Below, one piece after another: positions 7,504 through 15,495 of a stretch of 64,000 bases of DNA (the stretch's first letter is position 1; each line of letters opens with the position of its first letter). Both the position numbers and the translations under genes were made by a program. The notes under the pieces are model-generated. The model had not been told where the DNA came from and did not search any database. It saw only the letters and a program-made list of their open reading frames with translations. Source of the stretch: CAZKGE01 sp964636405 (GTDB taxonomy: Bacteria > Bacillota > Clostridia > Christensenellales > CAG-138); contig CAZWSI010000002.1 in assembly GCA_964636405.1 (NCBI GenBank), positions 1 through 64,000 on the forward strand, read 5' to 3'.

Positions 7504-8874
7504 ATGGCGGACATTTTGAAGGACAGGCGCAGGCAGGGCTTGCTTACGGAGGAAACCGACGGCGGCACGGCGCAAAAAACGGGACAAACGAACACGGCCG
7601 CGCGCATGCGGAGCCTGTATCAGGGCCAAGGCGAAAGCGGGGCGGCGCGGGAGAGCTTCCGCCAAAGGAGCGAGAGCATGCAGGCAGCCAACAAGCGTCT
7701 GAATGAGATCGCTTTTGCGCGCCGCGACGCGGAGGCCAACCCGACCCAATTCCACAACATCCGGCAGCAAAAGGATTTTCTCGCCTATCTGGACGAGGAG
7801 GAAGCGGCCGCGAACACGCGAAAGGATACGCTCTTTTCGGAGGGCGTGCACATTTTGCAAAAAGAGTACCAAAGAAGCGAGGAAATGCGGTATAATAGGC
7901 GCATACTCGAGCAGGAGCTTGCCGAGTCCCTCGGGCGGGCCGCACGCAAAGCGCCCGCCGCCGAAGCGGCCAGACCCATTGCCACAGCGGCCAAGCCCAT
8001 TGCCGAAGCGGCCAGACCCACGGCGGCCCTTCCGCCCATCGTTAAGCCCGTAGCGCAGCGCGGCGTTTGGCGGGGGACGGGGAAGGAAGACGCTTGGGAC
8101 AAAATTAAAGGCATATTTGGGGGCAACAACAAACCAGCCGCTACGCCCGCGCCAACCGCTACGCCTGAGCCTGCAATTGCGGTGTTTGAGCTGGCCGAGG
8201 ATGCGGAGCGGGGGCAGTCCGTCCACAATCCGAAGGCTGTCAGGACTTCCCACTTTGCCAAGAACGATCCATTGCTGCGGAACCGCAAAATGACTGATAC
8301 GGGCGGGGGAATGGACGGACGGGATAAGGCGCGGGAAGCGACATGGACGGATAAGGTTGCGCGTAGTAGCAGCAAACCTCTTGTGGAGGATGCCATGGGC
8401 GAACGCCTTGCCTTTAAAGCACAGTCATTTGAAGGCGTTCCTTACAAATGGGCCGGCAAGGACGCGAAAGGCGGCCTTGATTGTTCAGGCCTGGTAACAC
8501 TCTGCTGTGAACTGATCGGGTCACCGTTGATTTTTGACGAGGGCCACGTTGGAAAAGGTTCGGCCGGAATGGCAAGCTCCATGGAGATTACCAAGTACGG
8601 AACGTCGGTGTGGGATCATAAGTCCAATGTGCCTCTGGAATATGACCAGTTAAAACCTGGGGATTTAATCTTTTCCGGGGGTGATAGCGGGAAAATCACA
8701 CATGTGGCTATCTATATCGGGGATGGAAGAACAATAGAAGCCACTGACGTTAGTGGCATACATAAAGTGACCGACCGAAAAGTATACGAATTGGTTGATA
8801 AATACGGTTCATACATCAGGGAGAGCGGACAGACCGTGTTGGCAATCAGACGACCCAACCATAATCAACCTTAA
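7504..8874 (+). CDS. NlpC/P60-domain protein without signal peptide
   Basis: A 456-residue protein whose C-terminal ~150 residues form an NlpC/P60 cysteine peptidase domain: catalytic Cys in GGLDCSGL and His in ITHVAIYIGDG. Such domains cleave peptidoglycan stem peptides or act as amidases. The first ~170 residues are charged, helical and Glu/Arg/Gln-rich, probably coiled coil. Alanine/proline repeats (AARPIATAAKPIAEAARP) and a short PTPEP linker follow. No signal peptide or membrane segment is visible, unusual for a wall hydrolase. Base composition falls from GC-rich in the first two thirds to clearly AT-richer from about 8400, suggesting a chimeric gene. The start at 7504 has AAAGGAG and a promoter just upstream; ATG 7414 is an alternative. 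Two surface-protein genes follow on the same strand. Confidence 0.8.
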   Translation: MADILKDRRRQGLLTEETDGGTAQKTGQTNTAARMRSLYQGQGESGAARESFRQRSESMQAANKRLNEIAFARRDAEANPTQFHNIRQQKDFLAYLDEEEAAANTRKDTLFSEGVHILQKEYQRSEEMRYNRRILEQELAESLGRAARKAPAAEAARPIATAAKPIAEAARPTAALPPIVKPVAQRGVWRGTGKEDAWDKIKGIFGGNNKPAATPAPTATPEPAIAVFELAEDAERGQSVHNPKAVRTSHFAKNDPLLRNRKMTDTGGGMDGRDKAREATWTDKVARSSSKPLVEDAMGERLAFKAQSFEGVPYKWAGKDAKGGLDCSGLVTLCCELIGSPLIFDEGHVGKGSAGMASSMEITKYGTSVWDHKSNVPLEYDQLKPGDLIFSGGDSGKITHVAIYIGDGRTIEATDVSGIHKVTDRKVYELVDKYGSYIRESGQTVLAIRRPNHNQP

Positions 8875-8896
8875 GAATTGACAGGAGGAGCAGAGC

Positions 8897-10528
8897 ATGC
8901 GAAAAGCAAGTTTTGGGGGATCATTTTTGTTGCTGGCCGCATGCCTGCTTATCTTTGTTATCACATGGCTTTGCCTGCCCGTCTCCGCCCTTGCCGAATC
9001 CGGCCCCGGCTGGACCTACGAGGACGGCGTGCTGACGCTGACGGAGGACAAGTGGAAAGAAACGCTGCCCTATTCATTCACCGATTCGGATCAAAGGGAG
9101 ATTATGCACCTGCGCGAGCTCGTGCTGGGGCCCGCGCTTCGCGTATTGCCTTGGTATATCAGCGCGGAAACGATTCGCGTAAAAGCGGGCAATCCGTGGT
9201 ATTACGCAAAAAACGGTATGCTCATCGAGCGGGAAACGGCCAAGGTCGTCTTGACGGAAAACGATCTTGTGGATGCGGTCGTGCCAAAGGGCGTGCTTGC
9301 CATCGGCAGCGGCGCGTTTGAGAAGCGTCTTACCCTGCGTTCGGTATCGCTCCCGGAGGGTTTGCGTGAAATATATGAATATGCCTTCGCGTATTGCGAG
9401 AATCTGGTGCGCATCAACCTTCCCGAAAGCATAACGGCCATTTACAGCGACGCCATGTTTGATTGCGGCTTTACCGAGCTGGCGCTGCCGCCCAACGTAC
9501 GCTTTTTCATAGACAGCGAGGGGTTTGGAAGCCCCTATAACTGGTCAAACATCGAAACGCTGGTGGTGACGGACGCGCATATCAATCTGTGGGAACGGGA
9601 AACGCTTTGGACCATGCCGCTCAAGCGTCTTGTTTTCCTTTGCGAGCCGCCGGAGGGCCTGATTGGCTATGATTTTGATGAAATGCGGAAGGAACTGCGC
9701 AGCGAGTATAGAAGCAGAAGCTACGAGCCGGACATAACGATTTGCTATCTGCCGGAAATGGCGGATGTATGGGCCCCGAACGGGGAAACGGAGTGGAACG
9801 GCTTTAAGCTGCGCCCGCTTAGTAAGACGGAACTTGCGGAGGTAAAAGAGCTGTGCGGGCCGCTTTGGGGCACAAAGCGCCAGGAATGGGACATGGCGGC
9901 GTATCCGGGCTGGTCGCTGGACGAAAACGGCCATTTAACGATCTATAGCGACGCCGGCGTTGCGGCGGCAGGCGAGAACTCCCGCTGCATGCACCCGCGA
10001 AGCCTGACGCTGTGCGAGGGCGTGACCTCTCTTTCGGAGGGACCGGGCAGTCTGTTTGAAGGGGTCGCTTACGCGGCGCTTCCCTCCACGCTGGCCTATA
10101 TCGAAGCGGGCTCGCTGCGCTCCGTAGAGAGGTTGCGCTTCAGCGAGCAAAATCCGTATTTCGAGCTGCGGGACGGAAAGCTATATGAGCGCGCCACGGG
10201 CATGATGGTGTGGAAGCCGTGGCTGGAGCCCACGCCCGATCCCGCGCGTACGCCTAGACCCACGCCGCGCATCACCCCCACGCCTTCGCCCCCTCCAACG
10301 CCTTCGCCCACGCACCCGCCGATTTACTCGCTCACCCCCTCGCCGCTGCCTACGCCTACGCCCCTTCCTACGCCCACCCCTGCGCCCGCGCCCACCCCCG
10401 GCCCGCTTTTGCGGCTGCTGAAGGCGCTTACCCCCATGTTCCTCGTGTACGCCATCCGCCTCGTCTCCGCCTGCGCCATCGCCGTATTGTGTTTGCGCGG
10501 CGGGAAGCGTGTTCAGAAGCGGAAATAG
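8897..10528 (+). CDS. membrane-anchored BspA-type leucine-rich-repeat surface protein, copy 1
   Basis: A 543-residue exported protein. An N-terminal hydrophobic signal (FLLLAACLLIFVITWLCLPV) ends near ALAES. The extracellular part has BspA/LRR_5-like repeats (VLAIGSGAFEKRLTLRSVSLPEGLREI, VRINLPESITAI, FTELALPPNVRF). A Pro/Thr-rich stalk of PTPTP repeats (about 445-495) leads to a C-terminal transmembrane helix (FLVYAIRLVSACAIAVLCL) and a basic tail, so it is a wall-spanning type I membrane protein. It starts 22 bases after the NlpC/P60 gene with AGGAGGAGC ahead of the ATG. The next gene is a paralogue with the same layout and an almost identical stalk and anchor. Adhesion or ligand binding is likely, but no ligand can be named. 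Confidence 0.75.
   Translation: MRKASFGGSFLLLAACLLIFVITWLCLPVSALAESGPGWTYEDGVLTLTEDKWKETLPYSFTDSDQREIMHLRELVLGPALRVLPWYISAETIRVKAGNPWYYAKNGMLIERETAKVVLTENDLVDAVVPKGVLAIGSGAFEKRLTLRSVSLPEGLREIYEYAFAYCENLVRINLPESITAIYSDAMFDCGFTELALPPNVRFFIDSEGFGSPYNWSNIETLVVTDAHINLWERETLWTMPLKRLVFLCEPPEGLIGYDFDEMRKELRSEYRSRSYEPDITICYLPEMADVWAPNGETEWNGFKLRPLSKTELAEVKELCGPLWGTKRQEWDMAAYPGWSLDENGHLTIYSDAGVAAAGENSRCMHPRSLTLCEGVTSLSEGPGSLFEGVAYAALPSTLAYIEAGSLRSVERLRFSEQNPYFELRDGKLYERATGMMVWKPWLEPTPDPARTPRPTPRITPTPSPPPTPSPTHPPIYSLTPSPLPTPTPLPTPTPAPAPTPGPLLRLLKALTPMFLVYAIRLVSACAIAVLCLRGGKRVQKRK
10291..10505 (+). repeat. direct repeat, copy A: Pro-rich stalk and anchor coding segment
   Basis: This stretch matches 12011-12225 at a fixed offset of 1720 bases without gaps. 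I count about ten mismatches over the first ~210 positions. It encodes the Pro/Thr stalk and transmembrane anchor of the first surface protein. Confidence 0.85.
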
Positions 10529-10547
10529 CCGAAAGGAGGCTCCGCCC

Positions 10548-12239
10548 GTGAAAACGCTCAAAGCATGTGCCAAAGCCATTACGATATGTTTCGCCTTAAC
10601 GCTCCTTTTCGCGCGCGCGCCCTCCGCCCATGCCGAATCCGGCGAGGGCTGGTCGTATGAGGACGGCGTGCTGACGGTCACGAGCGACGGCGGACAGGAT
10701 AACTACTTAGATTATATACGGGAGAACTTTTACAGGACGGAACGTACGGACAGGCCCGAGCCGCATACGGCCATTTTTACGGAGGGCGTGACAAAAATCA
10801 TATATGCGCTGGATTGGGAAACCGTACAAATTCCGAGCACGGTGCGGTACATTGAACCCAACTATGCGGATAACACAGAAAACGACAAGCTGAGACACAT
10901 TCGCGTTTCCCAGGAGAATCCGTACTTTTATCTGGAAAATGGCATGCTGATCGAGCGGGAAACGGGCACAGTTCTATATGTGGAGGGCGGTCTTGTCCAC
11001 GCGAAGGTGCCGGAGGGGGTGCTGCACATTGGAGAGGGCGCGTTCGCGCACTTTGAAAGCCTGCAAAGCGTTTCGCTGCCCGAAGGGCTTTTGAGCATAG
11101 GGATTGGGGCGTTCGCGTCCTGCGCGGGCTTGCGGGAAATCAAGCTGCCGTGTTCCGTGCGCGCGGTGTTGGCCTGCGCCTTTACGGATTGCACAAGCCT
11201 AACCACGCTGGCGATTCCGCCGAACGCTCGGTTTTTTTCCACGCCCGGCAATCGCGCGCTGCTGGACGGAACGGCGTTTGAAACGTTTATTGTTACGGAC
11301 AGGCATGTCATGCTGCCGGGATGGATTTTTTGGTACAGTCAATGGCCAGATCGGCTCGTGTTTCTCGATGCGCCGCCGCTTAACTGGGGGATGGGAACGC
11401 GGGCGGAGGCGATAAAGGACGCCGCCATGTTTGAAATAGAGGGCGCTGCCATGTTTGAAGAAGAAGTCGTCTCCATAGAAAACATGGTCATTTGCTATCG
11501 GAAAGCGCGCCGCGCCGAATGGGCACCAAACGGCGAAACGGAGTGGAACGGCTTTCCCATCCGCATGCTGACAAGCGGGGAGGAGGCCGAAGTCCGCGTG
11601 CTGGCAGGCGACTTGTGGGATGCGGAATGGATCGACGAAAGCGACGCGCCCGCATTGGGCTGGGACTTGGATTGGGCCGGTTGTCTGCGGGTCTATACGG
11701 ACGAGGGTTTTGCGTTTCTTGTACGGAACGGATGGTCCATTGCGGCTGTCACAGCCGTCGTGATGGAGGGCGTAACCACCCTGCCACGCCGGGGCCTGAA
11801 TCCCATACCGCAGGGCATGCTGGATGGACTCACGCTTCCGGCAAGCCTGCGCACAATCGAGGAAGGCGCGCTTGACTGGGTGGAGAATCTCTTGATCTCG
11901 CCCGACAATCCATATTTTCATATGGAAGGCCACAGCCTTGTGGAAAGAAGCACGGGCGCGGTGCTTTGGCCAGCGCCGCCGGAGCTTACGCCTACCCCCA
12001 CGCCCACGCCCCCTCCAACGCCCTCGCCCACGCACCCGCCGATTTACTCGCTCACCCCCTCGCCGCTGCCTACGCCTACGCCCCTGCCTACGCCCACCCC
12101 TACTCCAGCGCCCACCCCCGGCCCGCTTTTGCGGCTGCTGAAGGCGCTTACCCCCGTATTCCTCGTGTACGCCATCCGCCTCGTCTCCGCCTGCGCCATC
12201 GCCGTATTTTGCTTACGCGGCGGAAACAAGCGCAAATAG
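10548..12239 (+). CDS. membrane-anchored BspA-type leucine-rich-repeat surface protein, copy 2
   Basis: A 563-residue paralogue of the preceding gene, starting at GTG 10548 behind AAAGGAGG. It has a signal peptide (ITICFALTLLFARAPSAHA), a mature start ESGEGWSYEDGVLTV parallel to copy 1, LRR_5-type repeats (VLHIGEGAFAHFESLQSVSLPEGLLSIG), a block (WAPNGETEWNGF) also present in copy 1, a PTP-rich stalk and the same transmembrane anchor. The ectodomains have diverged far more than the 3' 210 bases. Just after the stop, at about 12248-12261, AGCGGAAATAGCC repeats the sequence around the copy 1 stop, a scar of the tandem duplication: the present stop lies slightly earlier because of a small insertion. 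Confidence 0.75.
   Translation: MKTLKACAKAITICFALTLLFARAPSAHAESGEGWSYEDGVLTVTSDGGQDNYLDYIRENFYRTERTDRPEPHTAIFTEGVTKIIYALDWETVQIPSTVRYIEPNYADNTENDKLRHIRVSQENPYFYLENGMLIERETGTVLYVEGGLVHAKVPEGVLHIGEGAFAHFESLQSVSLPEGLLSIGIGAFASCAGLREIKLPCSVRAVLACAFTDCTSLTTLAIPPNARFFSTPGNRALLDGTAFETFIVTDRHVMLPGWIFWYSQWPDRLVFLDAPPLNWGMGTRAEAIKDAAMFEIEGAAMFEEEVVSIENMVICYRKARRAEWAPNGETEWNGFPIRMLTSGEEAEVRVLAGDLWDAEWIDESDAPALGWDLDWAGCLRVYTDEGFAFLVRNGWSIAAVTAVVMEGVTTLPRRGLNPIPQGMLDGLTLPASLRTIEEGALDWVENLLISPDNPYFHMEGHSLVERSTGAVLWPAPPELTPTPTPTPPPTPSPTHPPIYSLTPSPLPTPTPLPTPTPTPAPTPGPLLRLLKALTPVFLVYAIRLVSACAIAVFCLRGGNKRK
12011..12225 (+). repeat. direct repeat, copy B: Pro-rich stalk and anchor coding segment
   Basis: Second copy of the 10291-10505 segment, in frame at the 3' end of the second surface-protein gene. 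Its near-identity against diverged ectodomains indicates recent duplication with fast ectodomain change, or gene conversion of the tail. Confidence 0.85.
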
Positions 12240-12327
12240 CCATAAAAAAGCGGAAATAGCCGCCCCCGTGCCCGGGTGGCGCGCACGCGCGCAATGTGCT
12301 ACAATGGCTTCGTGAGGTGATGCTTGC

Positions 12328-13161
12328 ATGCTGGGCTATTATTTCTTTCACAGGCTGGCGGAGGGCTTTTTCCGTATTTCGAGCCGTGAGGAGGTTATAA
12401 CGGACCTCATCATCGGCCGGGAGCGCGCGCTTCTGTTTGATACGGGCTTTGGCTTTGCCGATCTTCCCGCCGCCGTGGCGCGATATACGAGTTTGCCCCT
12501 CACGGTGGTCAATTCGCACGGGCATCTCGATCATACCTGCGGCAATTTCCGTTTTTCCCAGCCCGCGTTCCTTCATGAGGACGACACAGCCCTTTGCCTG
12601 GCCCACAACGCGTACGAGGTGCGCCGCGCGGCGGCGGAGGCGGCGGCTGCGCGGGGCGCGCTGCCAAGCCGCTTTGACGCGGAGGCTTATGCGCACGCGG
12701 GCGTAGGCGGTCTTGCGCCCCTCCGCGAGGGGGACGCGCTCGATTTGGGCGGCGTGGCGCTCGAGGTTGTGGCCCTGCCCGGGCACACGGCCGGCAGCGT
12801 GGGGCTGCTGTGCAAAAAGGAAGGGCTTTTGTATGTGGGCGACGCCATGAGTCCCCATACCTGGCTGTTTTTCCCGGAATCCGGGAGCCTTTCGACCTAT
12901 ATTTCCACCCTGCGCCACGCCATGACGCTCGATTTTGACCGCATGGTGCACGCGCATACGCCCCGCATGCGGGATAAAAATGATCTTGCCGCCTATCTCG
13001 ACTGTGCGGAAACGCTCGATTTTGCGCGCGGAACGGCCTTTGAAACGCCCTTTGCGCCGCGGGGCGGCGTGCGGCTCTGCGTGCGGCGTGGCTATTCGGC
13101 AAGCGCGCCCGAGGAGCCGGGCTATGCGAGCCTTGCGCTTACCGAGGACAAGCTGGACTGA
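12328..13161 (+). CDS. metallo-beta-lactamase-fold hydrolase
   Basis: A 277-residue MBL-fold protein of the glyoxalase-II-like type. Seen: the zinc motif SHGHLDH at about 63-69, a further histidine in LPGHTAGS, the metal-bridging aspartate in YVGDAM, and a final histidine in MVHAHTP. Such enzymes hydrolyse thioesters, lactones or phosphodiesters; the substrate is not evident. An insertion between the first and second metal motifs is rich in Ala/Glu/Arg. A GAGGTGA site precedes the ATG. It lies 17 bases before the cysteine desulfidase on the same strand, so co-transcription is likely. Confidence 0.8.
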   Translation: MLGYYFFHRLAEGFFRISSREEVITDLIIGRERALLFDTGFGFADLPAAVARYTSLPLTVVNSHGHLDHTCGNFRFSQPAFLHEDDTALCLAHNAYEVRRAAAEAAAARGALPSRFDAEAYAHAGVGGLAPLREGDALDLGGVALEVVALPGHTAGSVGLLCKKEGLLYVGDAMSPHTWLFFPESGSLSTYISTLRHAMTLDFDRMVHAHTPRMRDKNDLAAYLDCAETLDFARGTAFETPFAPRGGVRLCVRRGYSASAPEEPGYASLALTEDKLD

Positions 13162-13178
13162 ACGGGAGGAAAGACGCC

Positions 13179-14459
13179 ATGGAACGAACCGATCCGCGCT
13201 ACCGGGCCTATGTGGCCATTTTGGAGGAGGAGCTCATCCCCGCCACGGGCTGCACCGAGCCCATTGCGCTCGCGTATGCGGCGGCCAAGGCGCGCGCGCT
13301 GCTTGGGCGGCTGCCCGAGGAGGCTGTGGCGGAGGTGTGCGGCAATATCATTAAAAATGTCAAGAGCGTGGTCGTGCCCAATACCGGGGGGCTAAAGGGG
13401 ATCGAAGCGGCGGTGGCGGCCGGGCTTGTGGCCGGGGACGCGTCGCGCGCGCTTGAGGCGCTCGCCGATGTGACCGGCGCGCAAAAACGCGACATCGCGG
13501 CGTTCCTTGCGGAAAAGCGCATTCGCGTGCTGCCCGCGCACAACGGCAAAACCTTTTATTTTTCCATCGCGCTTTCCTGTGGAGCGGAACGCGTCCGGGT
13601 GACGGTGGAGGGCTATCACACCAACATCGTCCACGTGGAAAAGAACGCAGAAACGCTGCTCGATAATCCCGCGTCCGACGAGGGCGAGGCGGCGCTTACC
13701 GATCGCTCCGTGCTGAACGTGCGCGATATTTGCGAATTTGCATCCAGCGTGGATATCGACGACGTACGCGCGGTCATCGGCCGTCAGCGGCTCTATAACG
13801 GCGCGATCTCCGAGGAGGGGCTCCGCGGCGATTACGGCGCGCGCATCGGCAAGATCTTGCGCGCGGGCCATGCGCATGATCCCGCCGCCTGCGCCAAGGC
13901 TGCGGCCGCCGCAGGCTCCGACGCGCGCATGAGCGGCTGCGAAATGCCGGTCGTCATTGTGTCGGGCAGCGGCAATCAAGGCATGACCGCCTCCCTGCCC
14001 GTGATGGAATACGCCCGCTTTCTTGGCAGCGACGAGGCTGCGCTTATCCGCGCGCTCTGCGTTTCAAACCTTGTCACCATTCAGCAAAAGACGCGCATCG
14101 GCCGCCTTTCGGCCTTTTGCGGGGCGGTGAGCGCGGGCTGCGGCGCGGCGGCGGGCATTGCCTTCCTCCATGGCGGCGGCTACGACGCCATTGCCCACAC
14201 CATCGTCAATACGCTCGCCATCGCCAGCGGTATGGTCTGCGACGGCGCAAAGCCCTCCTGCGCGGCGAAGATCTCCACGGCCGTGGAGGCGGGCATCCTC
14301 GGCTATCGCATGTACGCAGCCGGGCAGGAGTTCCGCGACGGCGAGGGCATCGTGGTCAAGGGCGTGGACAACACCATCGACAACGTGGGCCGCATGGCGC
14401 GCGAGGGCATGCGCGAAACAGACCGCGAAATCATCGAGCTGATGACGAAGGCGCGCTGA
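13179..14459 (+). CDS. cyuA: L-cysteine desulfidase / UPF0597 (CyuA-type) protein
   Basis: A 426-residue protein of the CyuA/YhaM family, which releases sulfide, ammonia and pyruvate from L-cysteine using an oxygen-sensitive [4Fe-4S] cluster. Seen: ATGCTEPIALAYAAA with C25, the same position as a cluster ligand in the archaeal enzyme; NVKSVVVPNTGG; a SGNQGMTASLPV-type glycine-rich segment; and downstream cysteines in RALCVSNLVT, LSAFCGAVSAGCG and GMVCDGAKPSCAAK. Full family length. A GGGAGG site precedes the ATG. In a peptide- and amino-acid-fermenting anaerobe it would feed pyruvate and detoxify cysteine; serine dehydration is an alternative activity for related proteins. Confidence 0.85.
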   Translation: MERTDPRYRAYVAILEEELIPATGCTEPIALAYAAAKARALLGRLPEEAVAEVCGNIIKNVKSVVVPNTGGLKGIEAAVAAGLVAGDASRALEALADVTGAQKRDIAAFLAEKRIRVLPAHNGKTFYFSIALSCGAERVRVTVEGYHTNIVHVEKNAETLLDNPASDEGEAALTDRSVLNVRDICEFASSVDIDDVRAVIGRQRLYNGAISEEGLRGDYGARIGKILRAGHAHDPAACAKAAAAAGSDARMSGCEMPVVIVSGSGNQGMTASLPVMEYARFLGSDEAALIRALCVSNLVTIQQKTRIGRLSAFCGAVSAGCGAAAGIAFLHGGGYDAIAHTIVNTLAIASGMVCDGAKPSCAAKISTAVEAGILGYRMYAAGQEFRDGEGIVVKGVDNTIDNVGRMAREGMRETDREIIELMTKAR

Positions 14460-14509
14460 AAAGGGGCTTCGGGGCGGCGCGCCTTTGCGAACCCGGCCTT
14501 TGCCGCCCA

Positions 14510-14538
14510 TTGCTTTGCGGCGCGGGATGCTTTATAGT
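14510..14538 (+). promoter_or_regulatory. promoter for the YegP-like gene
   Basis: TTGCTT at 14510-14515 and TATAGT at 14533-14538 are 17 bases apart, about 42 bases before the ATG of the small gene. Confidence 0.5.
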
Positions 14539-14580
14539 AAAAGCGGGCAGACGCCCAAACACTCGAAAAGGAGCGCACGA

Positions 14581-14928
14581 ATGGGAAAGCTGAACGAGGA
14601 TATTTTTGAAGGCGTGGTGGAGATCGTGGCCGCCGCGATGGAGGAGACCGAGGTCGAGATCAGCGCCAAGGGCGGCGAGCAAATCGCGGACTTTTTCACC
14701 GCCATCTACAAGCGCTTTGTCGCGCTGGACGAGGGCGCCGAGGAGAATGCGAAGGCCGGCTCGTTCGAGGTGTTCGCGGACGCGAAGGGCGAATACCGCT
14801 TCCGCCTGAAGGCGGCCAACGGCGAAACCGTCGCCGTGTCCGAGGGCTACCAAAAGAAAGCCTCCTGCCTCAATGGCGTGGAGAGCGTGCGCAAAAACGC
14901 GCCTGCCGCCGCGCTTAAGGAGCTGTAA
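14581..14928 (+). CDS. YegP/DUF1508-domain small protein
   Basis: A 115-residue cytoplasmic protein. The N-terminal half is acidic and helical (EDIFEGVVEIVAAAMEETEVEISAKGG). The C-terminal half, from GSFEVFADAKGEYRFRLKAANG to NGVESVRKNAP, is a single YegP/DUF1508 unit, a small alpha/beta fold often found as tandem copies. The biochemical role of the family is unknown. AAGGAG lies 7 bases before the ATG, and a terminator follows within 65 bases, so it is probably a single-gene transcript. Confidence 0.75.
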   Translation: MGKLNEDIFEGVVEIVAAAMEETEVEISAKGGEQIADFFTAIYKRFVALDEGAEENAKAGSFEVFADAKGEYRFRLKAANGETVAVSEGYQKKASCLNGVESVRKNAPAAALKEL

Positions 14929-14962
14929 AGCAAGCGCTGCGGCGCGAAAGCCCGGCTTGCCT

Positions 14963-14990
14963 GGGCCGTTCCAAGCGAACGGCCCTTTTT
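14963..14990 (+). terminator. intrinsic terminator after the YegP-like gene
   Basis: A perfect 8-base stem (GGGCCGTT / AACGGCCC) with a 7-base loop is followed directly by TTTTT. Confidence 0.85.
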
Positions 14991-15022
14991 CAAACCTTAC
15001 AACAACCCAAAAGGAGAACGCT

Positions 15023-15490
15023 GTGGTACATTTGGTTTATTGCGACGACGCGGGAAAAAAGGGCGAAAAAGTCCTCGATAAAATTTTGGACGGCCGGAAA
15101 ACCATGGTCGTGCGCGGCGCGGCGGGACGGAAGATCCCGCACAGCCGGATAACGGCCGGTGAAACGCTCTATTTTATGGAAAAGGGCACGGCGTCCGTCG
15201 CCGCGTCGGCAGTCGTGGCGGAGGTGCGCAATTACGTCAAGCTTACGAACGGGGAGATTGCGGAGATTTTTTCGCAAAACCGCGGCCCGCTGGCCCTCAC
15301 GGACAAGCAGGAGGCGCGCTGGCACAAGAAATGCCTCTGCCTGGTGTCGTTTGGGCAGGTGACGCGCATCGAGCCGCCGCTGGCATTTGAAAAGCAGAGC
15401 AACATGGACGATTGGCTCATTCTGGACAAAATCGAGGATGCGCTGCATGGTTCCAGCATCCCGTACAATTACGAAAAATCCAGGCTGTAG
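15023..15490 (+). CDS. small protein, possibly ASCH/PUA-like fold
   Basis: A 155-residue protein starting at GTG 15023, with AAGGAG six bases upstream; no ATG is better placed. It opens VHLVYCDDAGKKGEKVLDKILDGRKTMVVRG and continues with a GETLYFMEKGTASVAASAVVAEV segment, a pattern of short beta strands with an amphipathic helix like ASCH/PUA-type RNA- or nucleotide-binding domains. I am not certain of the family. Its 3' end is five bases from the convergent trkH end, leaving no room for a separate terminator. Confidence 0.6.
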   Translation: MVHLVYCDDAGKKGEKVLDKILDGRKTMVVRGAAGRKIPHSRITAGETLYFMEKGTASVAASAVVAEVRNYVKLTNGEIAEIFSQNRGPLALTDKQEARWHKKCLCLVSFGQVTRIEPPLAFEKQSNMDDWLILDKIEDALHGSSIPYNYEKSRL

Positions 15491-15495
15491 CCTTT

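Noticed and set aside
10181..10681. Minus-strand Arg/Gly-rich open frame over the surface-protein tail
   Set aside because: It is the antisense reading of the PTP-repeat stalk and has no start signals.
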